NCBI GenBank assembly: GCA_036733345.1
Contig: DAINAR010000016.1
Coordinates: 1 to 61,141, forward strand
Origin: JAFGMQ01 sp036733345
GTDB lineage: Bacteria; Desulfobacterota; DSM-4660; Desulfatiglandales; Desulfatiglandaceae
Reading direction: 5' to 3'
DNA length: 61,141 bases
A program made the translations under genes and the position numbers. The notes beneath the pieces are model-generated. The model did no database searches. It was not told the DNA's origin and saw nothing but the letters and a program-made list of their open reading frames with translations. Shown one piece after another: positions 26,779 through 36,240 of the stretch. Position 1 is the first letter of the stretch. Each line of letters opens with the position of its first letter.

Positions 26779-26820
26779 CATCATAAGGAATAATATTCTT
26801 GCCAAATAACAGGAGGAAAA

Positions 26821-27786
26821 ATGGATATACATGAAATACGTCTTGAGGACTTTAATCCGGAAAAATTTGCCACTGAAATGATTGAGCAGATTTCATCGGC
26901 AGTGGGTGACGGGGTTGCAATCAACGCCCTGTCCGGCGGGGTCGACTCCTCGGTTGTAACTTTGCTCGGTCACAGGGCTCTGGGAAAACAGTTCAAGTCG
27001 TTTTTTATCGAAAACGGTCTTATGAGGGAAGGCGAACCCGAGCATATCGTATCCATTTTCAGGGAACTGGGTGTAAATGTTGAACTGGTTGACTCCAAAA
27101 AGGACTTTCTTGATGCGTTAAAAGGATTGACCGATCCTGAGGAGAAAAGAGAGGCAATAACAAGTTCTTTTTACAAAGACATATTTGCAGATCTGGTTAA
27201 AAAAACCGGCGCCACATACCTGTTCCAGGGCACGAATTTTACGGATATTGAAGAGACGGTTGCAGGGATTAAAAGGCAGCATAATATCCTTGAACAGATC
27301 GGTATAGATCCAGAGAAGATTTATGGATACAAGGTGATTGAGCCCTTAATTCGACTGAGAAAGCCTGCTATCAGAGAGCTTGGAAAATTCCTTGGACTGC
27401 CGGAGGAGCTGTATTCAAGGCCTCCGTTTCCAGGACCTGCCCTTGCAGCCAGAATTATAGGAGAGATAACGCAGGAGAGGCTGGACACTGTAAGGGCGGC
27501 GACAAAAATTGTTGAAGAAGAGCTGGCCGGTTGCGGAGCGTTTCAATATCTGGCTATTCTTCACGATGACAGGGTAGTTGGAATAAGGGACGGCAAAAGG
27601 GACTTCGGGCTTCAGATAGAGGTAAGGTGCTGGGACAGCACGGACGCCAAAAGCGGGACGCCCACCAGGCTTTCATTTGATGTCCTGGAGCGATTAGGGC
27701 AAAGAATATCCTCAGAAGTACCCGGTGTCGTAAGTGTGACCTACAATATAACAGCAAAGCCGCCATCTACAATAGAAGCGGTTTGA
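26821..27786 (+). CDS. guaA: GMP synthase ATP-pyrophosphatase subunit (GuaA C-terminal type, stand-alone)
   Basis: Catalyses the amination of XMP to GMP through an adenyl-XMP intermediate. The 321-residue protein consists only of the synthetase half: P-loop SGGVDSS (38-44), RPPFPGPALAARI, and the dimerisation domain ending in the typical ..KPPSTIEAV. The glutamine amidotransferase domain found at the front of ordinary bacterial GuaA (about 520 residues) is absent, and no gene for it is nearby. Split enzymes of this kind are usual in archaea. AGGAGG lies 4 bases before the ATG. Another possibility is a paralogue acting alongside a full-length GuaA elsewhere. Confidence 0.85.
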   Translation: MDIHEIRLEDFNPEKFATEMIEQISSAVGDGVAINALSGGVDSSVVTLLGHRALGKQFKSFFIENGLMREGEPEHIVSIFRELGVNVELVDSKKDFLDALKGLTDPEEKREAITSSFYKDIFADLVKKTGATYLFQGTNFTDIEETVAGIKRQHNILEQIGIDPEKIYGYKVIEPLIRLRKPAIRELGKFLGLPEELYSRPPFPGPALAARIIGEITQERLDTVRAATKIVEEELAGCGAFQYLAILHDDRVVGIRDGKRDFGLQIEVRCWDSTDAKSGTPTRLSFDVLERLGQRISSEVPGVVSVTYNITAKPPSTIEAV

Positions 27787-27846
27787 CGCTGAATCTACAG
27801 AAAGAAATCTTTTGAGGCTTTTGTTGCATTTTAAAGGATTCCTTAA

Positions 27847-27875
27847 GATCAATTGCCGTCGCGGTCAATTGGATC
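27847..27875. terminator. imperfect hairpin between convergent genes
   Basis: GATCAATTGCCG (27847-27858) pairs with CGGTCAATTGGATC (27862-27875) with two single-base bulges. It lies between the convergent ends of the GMP synthase subunit gene and murI and may help terminate both, but there is no T-run. Confidence 0.3.
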
Positions 27876-27881
27876 ATCGAT

Positions 27882-28688
27882 TTAGAGCGAAACCGAATTG
27901 ACCTCAGGAATTCTGCTTCCGAGAAATGACTCTCCGAAGACCCTGAAGCGTTCAGGGTCATCCGTGGTAAAAAACAATCTCTCCCTGTTTTTTGAGAGAA
28001 TTGCCTCTATTTCAGAATGTCTCTTGAGGTAGTCGGCAAGTTTAGCAGCGACAATTCCGGGAGCGTCCAGTACGTTGCAGTTTTTTCCCATTATCCTCTC
28101 GATATCCTTTTTCAGAAACGGATAGTGGGTACATCCAAGAATGAGGGAGTCAACGGATTTGCTTTTAATTGTTCTGAGATATTTTTTAAGAATCATGTTC
28201 GTTTCCGGCTTCCCCACCCATCCTTCCTCAACCAGCGGAACTAAAAGCGGGCATGCCTGGCCAAAGACCTTCAGCGAAGGATTGAGTTTGTGCAGTTCCT
28301 GATTGTAAACCCCGGATTCGATTGTTGCTCTTGTTCCTATTACGGCGATGCGCCCTCGTCCGGATTTCTCTGCTGCCGCTTCAGCAAGAGGAATTACCAC
28401 ACCAAGAACCCGCCTGTCGGGATAATGGTCCGGCAGCCACTCCTGCTGTAATTTCCTCAGGGCCTTTGCCGAGGCAGTATTGCATGCAAGTATTATAAGT
28501 TCAGCGCCCTGTCTGAAGAGAAAGTCCACGGCCTGCCTTGTGTATTCAAAGACGATCTGGAGGGATTTGTTGCCGTAAGGCGTACGGGCACTGTCGCCAA
28601 GATACAGGTAACCGTACCGGGGCATGAGGTCCAGAAAACCCTTGAGAATTGTTAAACCGCCATATCCTGAATCAAAAATCCCGATCAT
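27882..28688 (-). CDS. murI: glutamate racemase
   Basis: Makes D-glutamate for peptidoglycan. Both catalytic cysteines are present: Cys69 in ACNTAS and Cys186 in GCTHYP. The N-terminal FDSGYGG carries the conserved Asp-Ser pair. Start choice: an ATG lies five codons upstream (28703), but a GAGGA ribosome binding site stands 8 bases before the ATG at 28688, giving the usual family start MIGIFDSG. The length is then 268 residues. It is convergent with the GMP synthase subunit gene. Confidence 0.93.
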   Translation of the reverse strand: MIGIFDSGYGGLTILKGFLDLMPRYGYLYLGDSARTPYGNKSLQIVFEYTRQAVDFLFRQGAELIILACNTASAKALRKLQQEWLPDHYPDRRVLGVVIPLAEAAAEKSGRGRIAVIGTRATIESGVYNQELHKLNPSLKVFGQACPLLVPLVEEGWVGKPETNMILKKYLRTIKSKSVDSLILGCTHYPFLKKDIERIMGKNCNVLDAPGIVAAKLADYLKRHSEIEAILSKNRERLFFTTDDPERFRVFGESFLGSRIPEVNSVSL

Positions 28689-29013
28689 ATAGTGTGTCCT
28701 CATCCGTGTATTATGTTCTGTTTCTCAGCAGCCTGATTTAACCATGGGGCCAAATTACGGGGATATTATGCAAATGCACACGAAGGCATAACACAGGAAA
28801 TACGGAATCGGGCGCATAAAACAGGGTGCTACCCGCCCATAAGGGATAACCGCATATTTTCCCATTTACCATTCTTTACCAATTTGTATTTTTCCCCGAA
28901 CAGATCATTACTTAAATAGTATTTGCAGGACTGTTTAAAGGAGAGCCGCCTCTTGCCGGAATATTCATCTTATAAATAATAGCTAAAAACTTTTAAAAGA
29001 GTCCGGAGATGAA
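28689..29013. other. intergenic region, nothing recognised
   Basis: The 325 bases lie between the start of murI and the end of the next minus-strand gene. I see no open frame with a ribosome binding site, no RNA gene, and no strong hairpin. Confidence 0.5.
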
Positions 29014-29895
29014 TTATCTCTTTGAAAGATAATAATTTTCAATTGTTTTCAATTGAGAAATATATGCTTCCTGATATTTGAGCTCAGGATAGCGGCTGAT
29101 TTCCGCATGGAGAGGCTTAATGAATGGCACTATGTCAATTCCATAGTTGTTGGCCCTGTTTTTATCTGTTTCATGGATTATCAAAACACTGTAATAGCTG
29201 AGAAGGAGTCTGAGATCTGCTGAACGCCTGGCCAGATAAGCCCTGCCTCCCATGGTATTAAGGAAAAAGCCGGCATATTTATATAGTACATCAAGAGAAG
29301 GCCTTATTCGCTCTTTATCAGGACAGCGGTCATGCAGAGTCAGCCATGTATAAAACATCTCAAGGTCTGTTTCTATTGAGTCCTGTTCAAATTTAAGTAT
29401 TTCTTTTAGCAGTAGGATATCCGATTTATCCAATACACGGAAAAAGTGGTACATATTCCTTATTATTATCTTGGGATACACACCTTCTCCTGCGGGGACC
29501 GGTGGGCGTTCCGCCAGTTTTTTCAAGATTAGTTTAAAATGCATGAAACTATCCATACCTGTACCAAGAAGACGTATGGCTGGTTTTGTGTCCAGGTATT
29601 TGAAGAAGTCAGCAATATTTGTTTCTATCTGTGTGCAATAGTCTTCTTCGGCAGATATTTCAAGTGGGGACTCTTCTTCAATTACACTGGAAAAAACTTC
29701 GGGTTTTTCTTCGGTAATTGTAACAGGTTCCTGAAAAACAGGTTCCTTGGTTTTAACGGGTTCTGGAACTTTTTCAATTACTATCTGCCTTTCCGGCTGT
29801 TTCATCATTCCGGAGTAGATATAGAATCCCAGTCCGGCAAGTATAACAATCAGCAAAGCAAATAGAAGATATGAGAGTATTCTGCCTTTTTTCAT
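29014..29895 (-). CDS. membrane-anchored protein of unknown function
   Basis: The 293-residue protein has a basic start (MKKGR), one membrane helix at about residues 7-27, a Pro/Glu/Val-rich linker (about 30-80) and a helical C-terminal domain (about 85-293) on the far side of the membrane. I do not recognise the domain. Start choice: the open frame extends 24 codons further into the fumarase beta gene, but AAAGG precedes the ATG at 29895, which also gives a clean signal-anchor. It starts 10 bases after the fumarase beta gene and is probably co-transcribed with it, though no functional link is evident. Confidence 0.7.
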   Translation of the reverse strand: MKKGRILSYLLFALLIVILAGLGFYIYSGMMKQPERQIVIEKVPEPVKTKEPVFQEPVTITEEKPEVFSSVIEEESPLEISAEEDYCTQIETNIADFFKYLDTKPAIRLLGTGMDSFMHFKLILKKLAERPPVPAGEGVYPKIIIRNMYHFFRVLDKSDILLLKEILKFEQDSIETDLEMFYTWLTLHDRCPDKERIRPSLDVLYKYAGFFLNTMGGRAYLARRSADLRLLLSYYSVLIIHETDKNRANNYGIDIVPFIKPLHAEISRYPELKYQEAYISQLKTIENYYLSKR

Positions 29896-29905
29896 AGTAT
29901 TGCCT

Positions 29906-30481
29906 TTATGATAAAATTTGATACTGTTTATGACCTTCCTCGTAATAGTCATTACCCAGGATATCATTTACAACAATAACAGGAAATCTTTCAACCTTTA
30001 ATCTTCTTACAGCCTCAGGACCAAGGTCTTCATAGGCTACTGTAATGGATTCCCTGACAGCCCTTGAGATCAAAGCCCCGGCACCCCCGGTTGCAGCCAT
30101 ATAAACGGCCTTGTATCTTACCATTGCTTCCCTGACAGCATCGGACCGCCTTCCCTTGCCTATCATACCCTTTAATCCCATTTCGAGCAATTTTGGAGTG
30201 TAAGGATCCATTCGGTAACTGGTAGTTGGTCCGGCTGAACCGATAACCCTGCCGGGCGGGGCCGGTGATGGTCCCACATAATATATCACCTGACCCTTCA
30301 CGGGGAAAGGTAGTTCCCGGTCCGCTTTAACAAGTTCCATCATTCTTTTATGGGCCGTATCCCTGGCGGTGTAAATATATCCGCTTATTTCTATCCTGTC
30401 TCCTGATCGAAGGTTGATTATGTCCTCCATAGAAAGAGGTGTTTTCAGTTCAATGATCCTGTCAGGGCCAAATTTCTTCAA
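29906..30481 (-). CDS. fumarate hydratase class I, beta subunit
   Basis: C-terminal half of the two-subunit, [4Fe-4S]-dependent fumarase/tartrate-dehydratase family; with the alpha subunit it interconverts fumarate and malate. Family features are SGYIYTARDTAHKR, YYVGPSPAPPGRVIGSAGPTTS in two parts, and GKGRRSDAV. Start choice: the longest frame reaches 30553 but adds 24 unrelated residues overlapping the alpha gene. A GGAG site 7 bases before TTG at 30481 gives a start of LKKFGPDRIIELKTPL. That TTG overlaps the alpha stop (TTGA), a translational coupling. The preferred length is 191 residues. Confidence 0.9.
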   Translation of the reverse strand: MKKFGPDRIIELKTPLSMEDIINLRSGDRIEISGYIYTARDTAHKRMMELVKADRELPFPVKGQVIYYVGPSPAPPGRVIGSAGPTTSYRMDPYTPKLLEMGLKGMIGKGRRSDAVREAMVRYKAVYMAATGGAGALISRAVRESITVAYEDLGPEAVRRLKVERFPVIVVNDILGNDYYEEGHKQYQILS

Positions 30482-31317
30482 AGGGTTATCTCCATATGGC
30501 GGCTTGCATGGCACTGGAGATTGACCCCAAGAGGGAGGCTGGCTATATGACACGGTATCATGATTATATGAACAGCAAGAGATGTAGTCCTTCCCCCGAG
30601 ACCCTGCGGCCCAATGCCTGTCTTGTTTATTTCTTTCAGGAGCTCATTTTCCATTTGATCCAGCTCAGGATCGGAATTAGCAGTTCCCAGCGGGCGAAGA
30701 AGGGCCTTTTTTGAAATCAGTGCAGCCTGTTCAAAGTTGCCGCCGATGCCCACACCCACAATTGTAGGAGGGCAGGGGTTGGGGCCCGCTTCATATACAG
30801 TGCGGACCACATGCTCCTTTACACCTTTCCAGCCCGCTGAAGGAGGGAGCATGAATACGCGGCTCATATTTTCGCTGCCGCCGCCCTTTGGAACCACACA
30901 GATTTTAAGTTTGTCACCCGGAACAATTTCCATATGTGCTATTATAGGTGTGTTGTCGCCGGTATTCTTTCTCGTAAATGGATGACATACGGATTTGCGC
31001 AGAAAACCCTCACTGTATCCTTCTCGTATGCCCTGTTCAAGGGCGGATTTAAAGTCATCGCCGACAATGCATACTTCCTGGCCCAGCTCAACAAAAACAG
31101 TGACAAGGCCAGTATCCTGACACACAGGAATTCTGTCTTCTCTTGCTATCCGCGCATTCTCAATCAACTGGACCAGAATTTCTTTTCCTGAAGGAGAAGT
31201 CTCATTTTTTAATGCATCTTTAAAGGCATGAATTACATCTTCTCCTAATTCCAGATTAGCAGTGATCGCCAGATCTCTGACAACCTGGATAACCTTTTGG
31301 GTCGAAATTCGACGCAT
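30478..31317 (-). CDS. fumarate hydratase class I, alpha subunit
   Basis: Iron-sulfur-binding half of the two-subunit class I fumarase. The 279-residue protein has the conserved ARIAREDRIPVCQDTG segment with one cluster cysteine, GGGSENMSR, and the second cysteine region PNPCPPTIVGVGIGG. A GGAG site lies 4 bases before the ATG. It overlaps the beta gene by four bases (TTGA). The enzyme is oxygen-sensitive, consistent with an anaerobe. The gene diverges from surE across a 158-base region containing a 12-bp inverted repeat. Confidence 0.93.
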   Translation of the reverse strand: MRRISTQKVIQVVRDLAITANLELGEDVIHAFKDALKNETSPSGKEILVQLIENARIAREDRIPVCQDTGLVTVFVELGQEVCIVGDDFKSALEQGIREGYSEGFLRKSVCHPFTRKNTGDNTPIIAHMEIVPGDKLKICVVPKGGGSENMSRVFMLPPSAGWKGVKEHVVRTVYEAGPNPCPPTIVGVGIGGNFEQAALISKKALLRPLGTANSDPELDQMENELLKEINKTGIGPQGLGGRTTSLAVHIIMIPCHIASLPLGVNLQCHASRHMEITL

Positions 31318-31416
31318 AAGACTCCAATTGCAGTGACGCGTTAAGATTTGTCTTTCTTAAAATGGATTAGTTGGAACAGTTTATGTTATATTATTTACTT
31401 GCCGGAAAAAAAGAAT

Positions 31417-31450
31417 GCTTAATAATATACAGAAGATGATATTATTAAGC
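31417..31450. promoter_or_regulatory. perfect 12-bp inverted repeat upstream of surE
   Basis: GCTTAATAATAT (31417-31428) is the exact reverse complement of ATATTATTAAGC (31439-31450), with a 10-base spacer. It ends 25 bases before the surE ATG, in the region shared with the divergent fumarase genes. No T-run follows, so an operator for a dimeric regulator or a leader hairpin is more likely than a terminator. Confidence 0.5.
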
Positions 31451-31475
31451 AATCAAGAAAGTGGGATTGTAAGCA

Positions 31476-32270
31476 ATGAAGGTTCTATTAACCAATGATG
31501 ACGGCATTCATGCTCCCGGTTTATTTGAATTGTACGAGGCCCTTAGGCCCGATTATGATGTTCATGTTGTTGCGCCGGAATCGGAAATGAGCGCTGTTGG
31601 TCATGCTATTACCCTGACTTTACCTCTAAGGGTTCAGAAAGTGATGAAAAACGGGTCTTTTTTTGGATATTCAGTAACAGGAACACCGGCGGATTGTGTT
31701 AAGATTGCTGTACAAGAGCTGCTTGATGGCCCTCCCGACATTATACTTTCTGGAATTAATCTTGGCCCTAATGTAGGTATCAATATTCTTTATTCAGGTA
31801 CAGTTTCTGCGGCAACTGAAGGTGCATTTTTAGGCGTGAGGTCTGCCGCCATTTCTTTAGACTGCAGAAAAGACCCGGACTTTGGATTTGCTTCCTTATT
31901 CGCCAAAGAACTCATAAGGTTCATGATGGAAATCGGATTAGAAGAGGGAATAGCTCTTAACGTGAATATCCCCGATGGTCCCCCCGAAGAGATAAGGGGT
32001 GTATGCTTCACAAGTCAGGGGATGTCCAGATTCGATGAAAAATATGAACGTCGAAGTGACCCCAGGGGGAATGTATATTACTGGCTTTCAGGTGAAACGC
32101 TCATTGAAGATGGAGATACAAATAGCGACTCAAGGGCCTTAAAAGAGAAGAGGATCACCATTACACCCATAAGTTATAATCTTACATCCGTAAACGAGCT
32201 TAATAGATTAAAATCCCTGTCTTCCAGGACCCTTAAAAAACTGTCTCATTTAGGGAAAAATTATGAATAA
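31476..32270 (+). CDS. surE: 5'/3'-nucleotidase SurE
   Basis: Metal-dependent nucleoside monophosphatase linked to stationary-phase survival. The 264-residue protein begins with the family signature MKVLLTNDDGIHAPG (metal-binding Asp8-Asp9) and continues with the SGINLGPN metal-site segment and YSGTVSAA. No strong ribosome binding site is visible. It is convergent with nifJ and divergent from the fumarase genes. Confidence 0.95.
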   Translation: MKVLLTNDDGIHAPGLFELYEALRPDYDVHVVAPESEMSAVGHAITLTLPLRVQKVMKNGSFFGYSVTGTPADCVKIAVQELLDGPPDIILSGINLGPNVGINILYSGTVSAATEGAFLGVRSAAISLDCRKDPDFGFASLFAKELIRFMMEIGLEEGIALNVNIPDGPPEEIRGVCFTSQGMSRFDEKYERRSDPRGNVYYWLSGETLIEDGDTNSDSRALKEKRITITPISYNLTSVNELNRLKSLSSRTLKKLSHLGKNYE

Positions 32271-32362
32271 AATCCTTTATCCTGGCTTAGTCTAATCAAA
32301 ATATGTGTAATGGTGAAGTATTATCCTGTTCTTCGAGTTTTAGTAATAGATTTTTACAGCTA

Positions 32363-35300
32363 TTAACCCTGCCCGGCCAGTTGCTTGAAAAGTTTGAACC
32401 TTTCTTTGGTGTCTTTTTCAGCCAGCTTAAAAAGCCGTTCTGCATTATCAGGAAATGTTCTTTTCAGGCTTGAATAACGGACTTCGCCCAACAGAAATTC
32501 CTTAAAGCTCTCTTTGGGTTCTTTTGAGTCAAGAATAAATGGATTTTTACCTTCATCCTTGAGCACAGGATTGTATCGATAAAGCGGCCAATAACCTGAT
32601 TCAACGGCCTTTTTTTCTTCTTCCTGACTTAGTCCCATATTAATTCCATGGTTGATGCATGGTGAATAAGCTATTATAAGAGAAGGCCCATTATAGCTTT
32701 CAGCTTCGAGGAGGGCCTTAAGGAGCTGGTTTTTGTTGGCTCCCATAGCCACAGAGGCAACGTAAACATAGCCGTAAGTCATTGCCATGAGGCCTAAATC
32801 CTTTTTTCTGGTGGGTTTGCCACTTGCTGCAAATTTTGCTACTGCGCCTATAGGGGTTGATTTTGATGATTGACCGCCGGTATTTGAATAGACCTCCGTA
32901 TCTAAAACAAGGATGTTGACATCATGATTCATTGCGATGACATGGTCAAGGCCTCCATAACCTATATCATAGGCCCAACCGTCTCCACCGAATATCCAGA
33001 TTGATTTTTTTGTAAGGTAATCACTTCTGTCCAGAATATCCAGCAGGATTGATTCTGTGTTAGCATCAACGGTTTCAAGCTCGAATTCAATTAATTCTAT
33101 AACTTCTCGGGAATATTCCTTGGAGTTTTCCCCGTTATTCATATTTTCAAGCCATGCCTCAAATGCGTTTTCAAGTTCTTTGGAGACGCCGGCCTTTAAG
33201 GCATCACCCATAAGTTCGGCCAGTTTTTTTCGCCTCTGACTGACGCCTAATTCCATGCCAAAGCCAAACTCAGCGTTATCCTCGAACAGAGAATTTGCCC
33301 AGGCAGGACCATGACCATCGTCATTTACTGTATAAGGGCAAGTGGGAGCTGAAGCTCCATAAATCGAAGAACACCCCGTAGCGTTGCCTATAAGCATCCG
33401 ATCACCGAATAGTTGTGTGATTAGTTTTATGTATGGCGTTTCACCGCATCCAGCACAGGCCCCTGAAAATTCAAAGAGAGGTTGGCGGAATTGACTACCC
33501 TTTACAGATGAAACTGGCATCGGGTCGTTTAAATGTGGCAGCTCTAAAGAAAAAATGTGGTTTGGAATTTGCGCATTAGTCTGGGTAGCAAGAGGTTTCA
33601 TAATCAGGGCCTTTTCCTTGGCAGGGCAGACCTGTGCACAGTTGCCACAACCTGTGCAATCGAGGGGGCTGATTTGAATCCTGTAACGCAGGCCTCTCAA
33701 TTCTTTTCCTCTGGCTGCTACTGTAAGAAAATCCTTTGGGGCATCCTTCAGGTCTTCTTCATGAGCAAGGACAGGGCGAATAACTGCATGAGGGCAAACA
33801 AAGGAGCACTGGTTGCATTGAATACAGCTTTTCGGCTGCCATTCCGGCACATTGATGGCAATACCTCTTTTTTCATATTTGCTTGTTCCAACAGGGAATA
33901 CACCGTCAGGCGGCATAAGACTCACCGGCAGTTTGTCGCCCTGCTGGGCAATCATGGGGCGCATTACCTCTTTTACAAACCTTGGTTCAGTTCCTTTTGC
34001 ATATTCTTCGTGACCGGCAATAGCCCATGATTCGGGATACTCTATCTTATTAAGGGCTCCAATAGCCTTATCCACAGCATCAATATTCATTTGGACAACC
34101 CTGTCCCCTTTTTTACCGTATGTTTTCTTGATAGCTTCTTTCATGAAATGAAAGGCCTCGGCTGGAGGAATAACATTTGAAATTTGAAAGAAGGCGGCCT
34201 GCATGATCATATTGATACGGCCCCCAAGGCCCAGTTCGGTGGCGATTTTGACCGCATCGATATTATAGAAATGAAGATTTTTCTGTGCAATCGTACGTTT
34301 CATATTATCCGGCAGCTTTTTTTCCATGTCTTCAAGAGTCCAGGGGGATTCAAGAAGAAAGGAACCACCCTCCCTGATTCCTTCCAGTATGTCATACTGG
34401 TCGACAAAGGCGTGGTTGTGACAGGCAATAAAGTCAGATTTGGTCAGGAAATAGGGTGACTGGATCTTCTGTGGAGAAAACCTGAGATGGGAAATGGTAA
34501 TTCCACCGGATTTTTTGGCATCATAAGCGAAATAGGCCTGTGCATACATGTCGGTGTTTTCTCCTATGATTTTAATAGTGTTTTTGTTTGCACCGACCGT
34601 ACCATCTGCGCCGAGTCCCCAGAATTTGCATCTTACCGTTCCTTCAGGGGATGAATGAATTTCTTTACTTATGTCAAGTGACGTATGGGATACATCATCC
34701 ACAATGCCAACGGTAAAGTGATTTTTGGGCACTTTTGACCGGAGATTGTCAAATATTGCTTTTACCATAGTGGGATTGAAATCCTTGCTTCCCAGTCCAT
34801 AGCGCCCTCCGACAATTACAGGTGCATGTCCTATTTCCTTGAAAACCGTGTTTACGTCCAGATAAAGAGGTTCACCTAAACATACAGGAGACTTGACCCT
34901 GTCAAGGACAGCTATGTGTTCAGCAGTTGCAGGAACGGCTCTGAAGAAGTGTTCTCTGGAAAAGGGAACCGGTACCCTGACTTTTATAAGACCTACACGC
35001 TCCCCTAATTTAATCATGTAGTTAACTGTCTCTTCAATTACCTCGCAGCTCGAGGCCATGGAAACGATAATCCTGTCTGCTTCAGGATCTCCGACATAGT
35101 CAAAAAGGTTATATGAACGCCCGACTATATCCCCCACTTTTTCCATTTCTTCCTGAATAATATATGGTATCCGTTCATAAAATGGATTTGCAGCCTCACG
35201 ATTTTGAAAAAATATATCAGGGTTCTGGGCTGTTCCTCTTACCTGAGGATACTCCGGGTTCATAGCGCTGCTCCTGAAATCATCAATAGCATCCCAGTCT

Positions 35301-35881
35301 ACCAGAGCAGCCATATCCTTATAATCAATCATTTCGATTTTCTGTATTTCCATAGAGGTCCTGAATCCGTCAAAGAAATGGACAAACGGCAATCGGGCTC
35401 TGATACTCGCAAGATGAGCTACAAGGCCGAGATCCATAACCTCCTGCACTGATGCTGATGCAAGCTGAGAAAAACCCGTTATTCTGACCGCATCTATGTC
35501 AGAGTGATCCCCAAATATTGAAAGCGCATGGGTGGCAACGGCCCTGGCTGAAACATGAAAGACAGTTGGAAGAAGCTCTCCGGAGATTTTGTACATGTCG
35601 GGGATCATAAGAAGAAGCCCCTGTGATGCCGTGAATGTGGTGGCCAAGGCCCCTGCGGCCAAAGCACCGTGGACGGCACCTGCCGCCCCCGCCTCTGATT
35701 GCATTTCAGATATATTCAATACCTGTCCAAATATGTTTTTACGTCCTCGGGATGCCCATTCATCACAATATTCACCCATAGTACTTGATGGCGTTATGGG
35801 ATAGATTGCTGCTACATCGCTCATGGCATAAGCCACATGGGCCGCGGCTTCGTTTCCTTCAACAGTTTTTATTACAGGCAT
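32363..35881 (-). CDS. nifJ: pyruvate:ferredoxin (flavodoxin) oxidoreductase, single chain
   Basis: Interconverts pyruvate and CoA with acetyl-CoA, CO2 and reduced ferredoxin. The 1172-residue fused enzyme has the domains in order: pyruvate-binding domain (AAIYPITPSSTMGEYCDEW), domain II, CoA domain (VRVPVPFS), two [4Fe-4S] clusters (CIQCNQCSFVCP and CTGCGNCAQVCP), and the thiamine diphosphate domain (CAGCGETPYIKL, then GGDGWAYDIGYGG). AAGGAAG precedes the ATG by 7 bases. It lies downstream of, and in the same direction as, the separate four-subunit por genes, so this genome has two enzymes for the same reaction. Confidence 0.97.
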   Translation of the reverse strand: MPVIKTVEGNEAAAHVAYAMSDVAAIYPITPSSTMGEYCDEWASRGRKNIFGQVLNISEMQSEAGAAGAVHGALAAGALATTFTASQGLLLMIPDMYKISGELLPTVFHVSARAVATHALSIFGDHSDIDAVRITGFSQLASASVQEVMDLGLVAHLASIRARLPFVHFFDGFRTSMEIQKIEMIDYKDMAALVDWDAIDDFRSSAMNPEYPQVRGTAQNPDIFFQNREAANPFYERIPYIIQEEMEKVGDIVGRSYNLFDYVGDPEADRIIVSMASSCEVIEETVNYMIKLGERVGLIKVRVPVPFSREHFFRAVPATAEHIAVLDRVKSPVCLGEPLYLDVNTVFKEIGHAPVIVGGRYGLGSKDFNPTMVKAIFDNLRSKVPKNHFTVGIVDDVSHTSLDISKEIHSSPEGTVRCKFWGLGADGTVGANKNTIKIIGENTDMYAQAYFAYDAKKSGGITISHLRFSPQKIQSPYFLTKSDFIACHNHAFVDQYDILEGIREGGSFLLESPWTLEDMEKKLPDNMKRTIAQKNLHFYNIDAVKIATELGLGGRINMIMQAAFFQISNVIPPAEAFHFMKEAIKKTYGKKGDRVVQMNIDAVDKAIGALNKIEYPESWAIAGHEEYAKGTEPRFVKEVMRPMIAQQGDKLPVSLMPPDGVFPVGTSKYEKRGIAINVPEWQPKSCIQCNQCSFVCPHAVIRPVLAHEEDLKDAPKDFLTVAARGKELRGLRYRIQISPLDCTGCGNCAQVCPAKEKALIMKPLATQTNAQIPNHIFSLELPHLNDPMPVSSVKGSQFRQPLFEFSGACAGCGETPYIKLITQLFGDRMLIGNATGCSSIYGASAPTCPYTVNDDGHGPAWANSLFEDNAEFGFGMELGVSQRRKKLAELMGDALKAGVSKELENAFEAWLENMNNGENSKEYSREVIELIEFELETVDANTESILLDILDRSDYLTKKSIWIFGGDGWAYDIGYGGLDHVIAMNHDVNILVLDTEVYSNTGGQSSKSTPIGAVAKFAASGKPTRKKDLGLMAMTYGYVYVASVAMGANKNQLLKALLEAESYNGPSLIIAYSPCINHGINMGLSQEEEKKAVESGYWPLYRYNPVLKDEGKNPFILDSKEPKESFKEFLLGEVRYSSLKRTFPDNAERLFKLAEKDTKERFKLFKQLAGQG

Positions 35882-36240
35882 AATTATTCTTCCTTATATA
35901 AAGTTTTTGGCACGAAGATTCGATTTTTATCAGATCAGAGATGATCAGATACCTTATAAATTTGTCCTCCTGAGCAGAAAATCTGCATTTTGCTCCGGGC
36001 AAGGAAAATTTTATTGCAGATTCATTATTTTCACAAAGTGATAATATTCTGCAATACCATAAAATTATATATACAGTTATTTTTTCCTAAGTATATATTT
36101 TTATAATTCAATGCAAATTTTGTCAAATTTTAAAATTCTTTAATTTCCACATTTTACAAGGCGGGAAAACCAGGGCTGGTTTTGATTTTGAAAACAGATG
36201 CAGGGAAAAGAAAAGTCCTTCATATATTTTAAATAGATGT
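35882..36240. other. intergenic region upstream of nifJ
   Basis: This AT-rich 359-base stretch separates the seven-gene por/nuo-like run from nifJ. It holds a candidate nifJ promoter at 36100-36126. No gene or RNA was recognised. Confidence 0.45.
36100..36126 (-). promoter_or_regulatory. candidate nifJ promoter
   Basis: On the minus strand TTGACA (36126-36121) is a perfect -35 and TATAAA (36105-36100) a 5/6 -10, but the spacer is only 15 bases. The leader to nifJ would be about 210 bases. The short spacing makes this tentative. Confidence 0.35.

Larger units (their letters stand above)
26451..26820. other. divergent intergenic region upstream of the GMP synthase subunit
   Basis: The 370 AT-rich bases contain no supported gene. 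A candidate promoter for the plus strand lies at 26669-26697, and a small hairpin followed by TTTTT lies at 26757-26778 in the predicted leader. No purine riboswitch core was recognised. Confidence 0.45.

Noticed and set aside
26698..26820. Purine riboswitch upstream of the GMP synthase subunit
   Set aside because: Considered because of the gene's function, but the conserved junction and loop sequences of the aptamer are not there.
35908..35924. Possible sigma-54 promoter (TGGCAC) near nifJ
   Set aside because: It points away from nifJ and the -12 element does not match at the required spacing.
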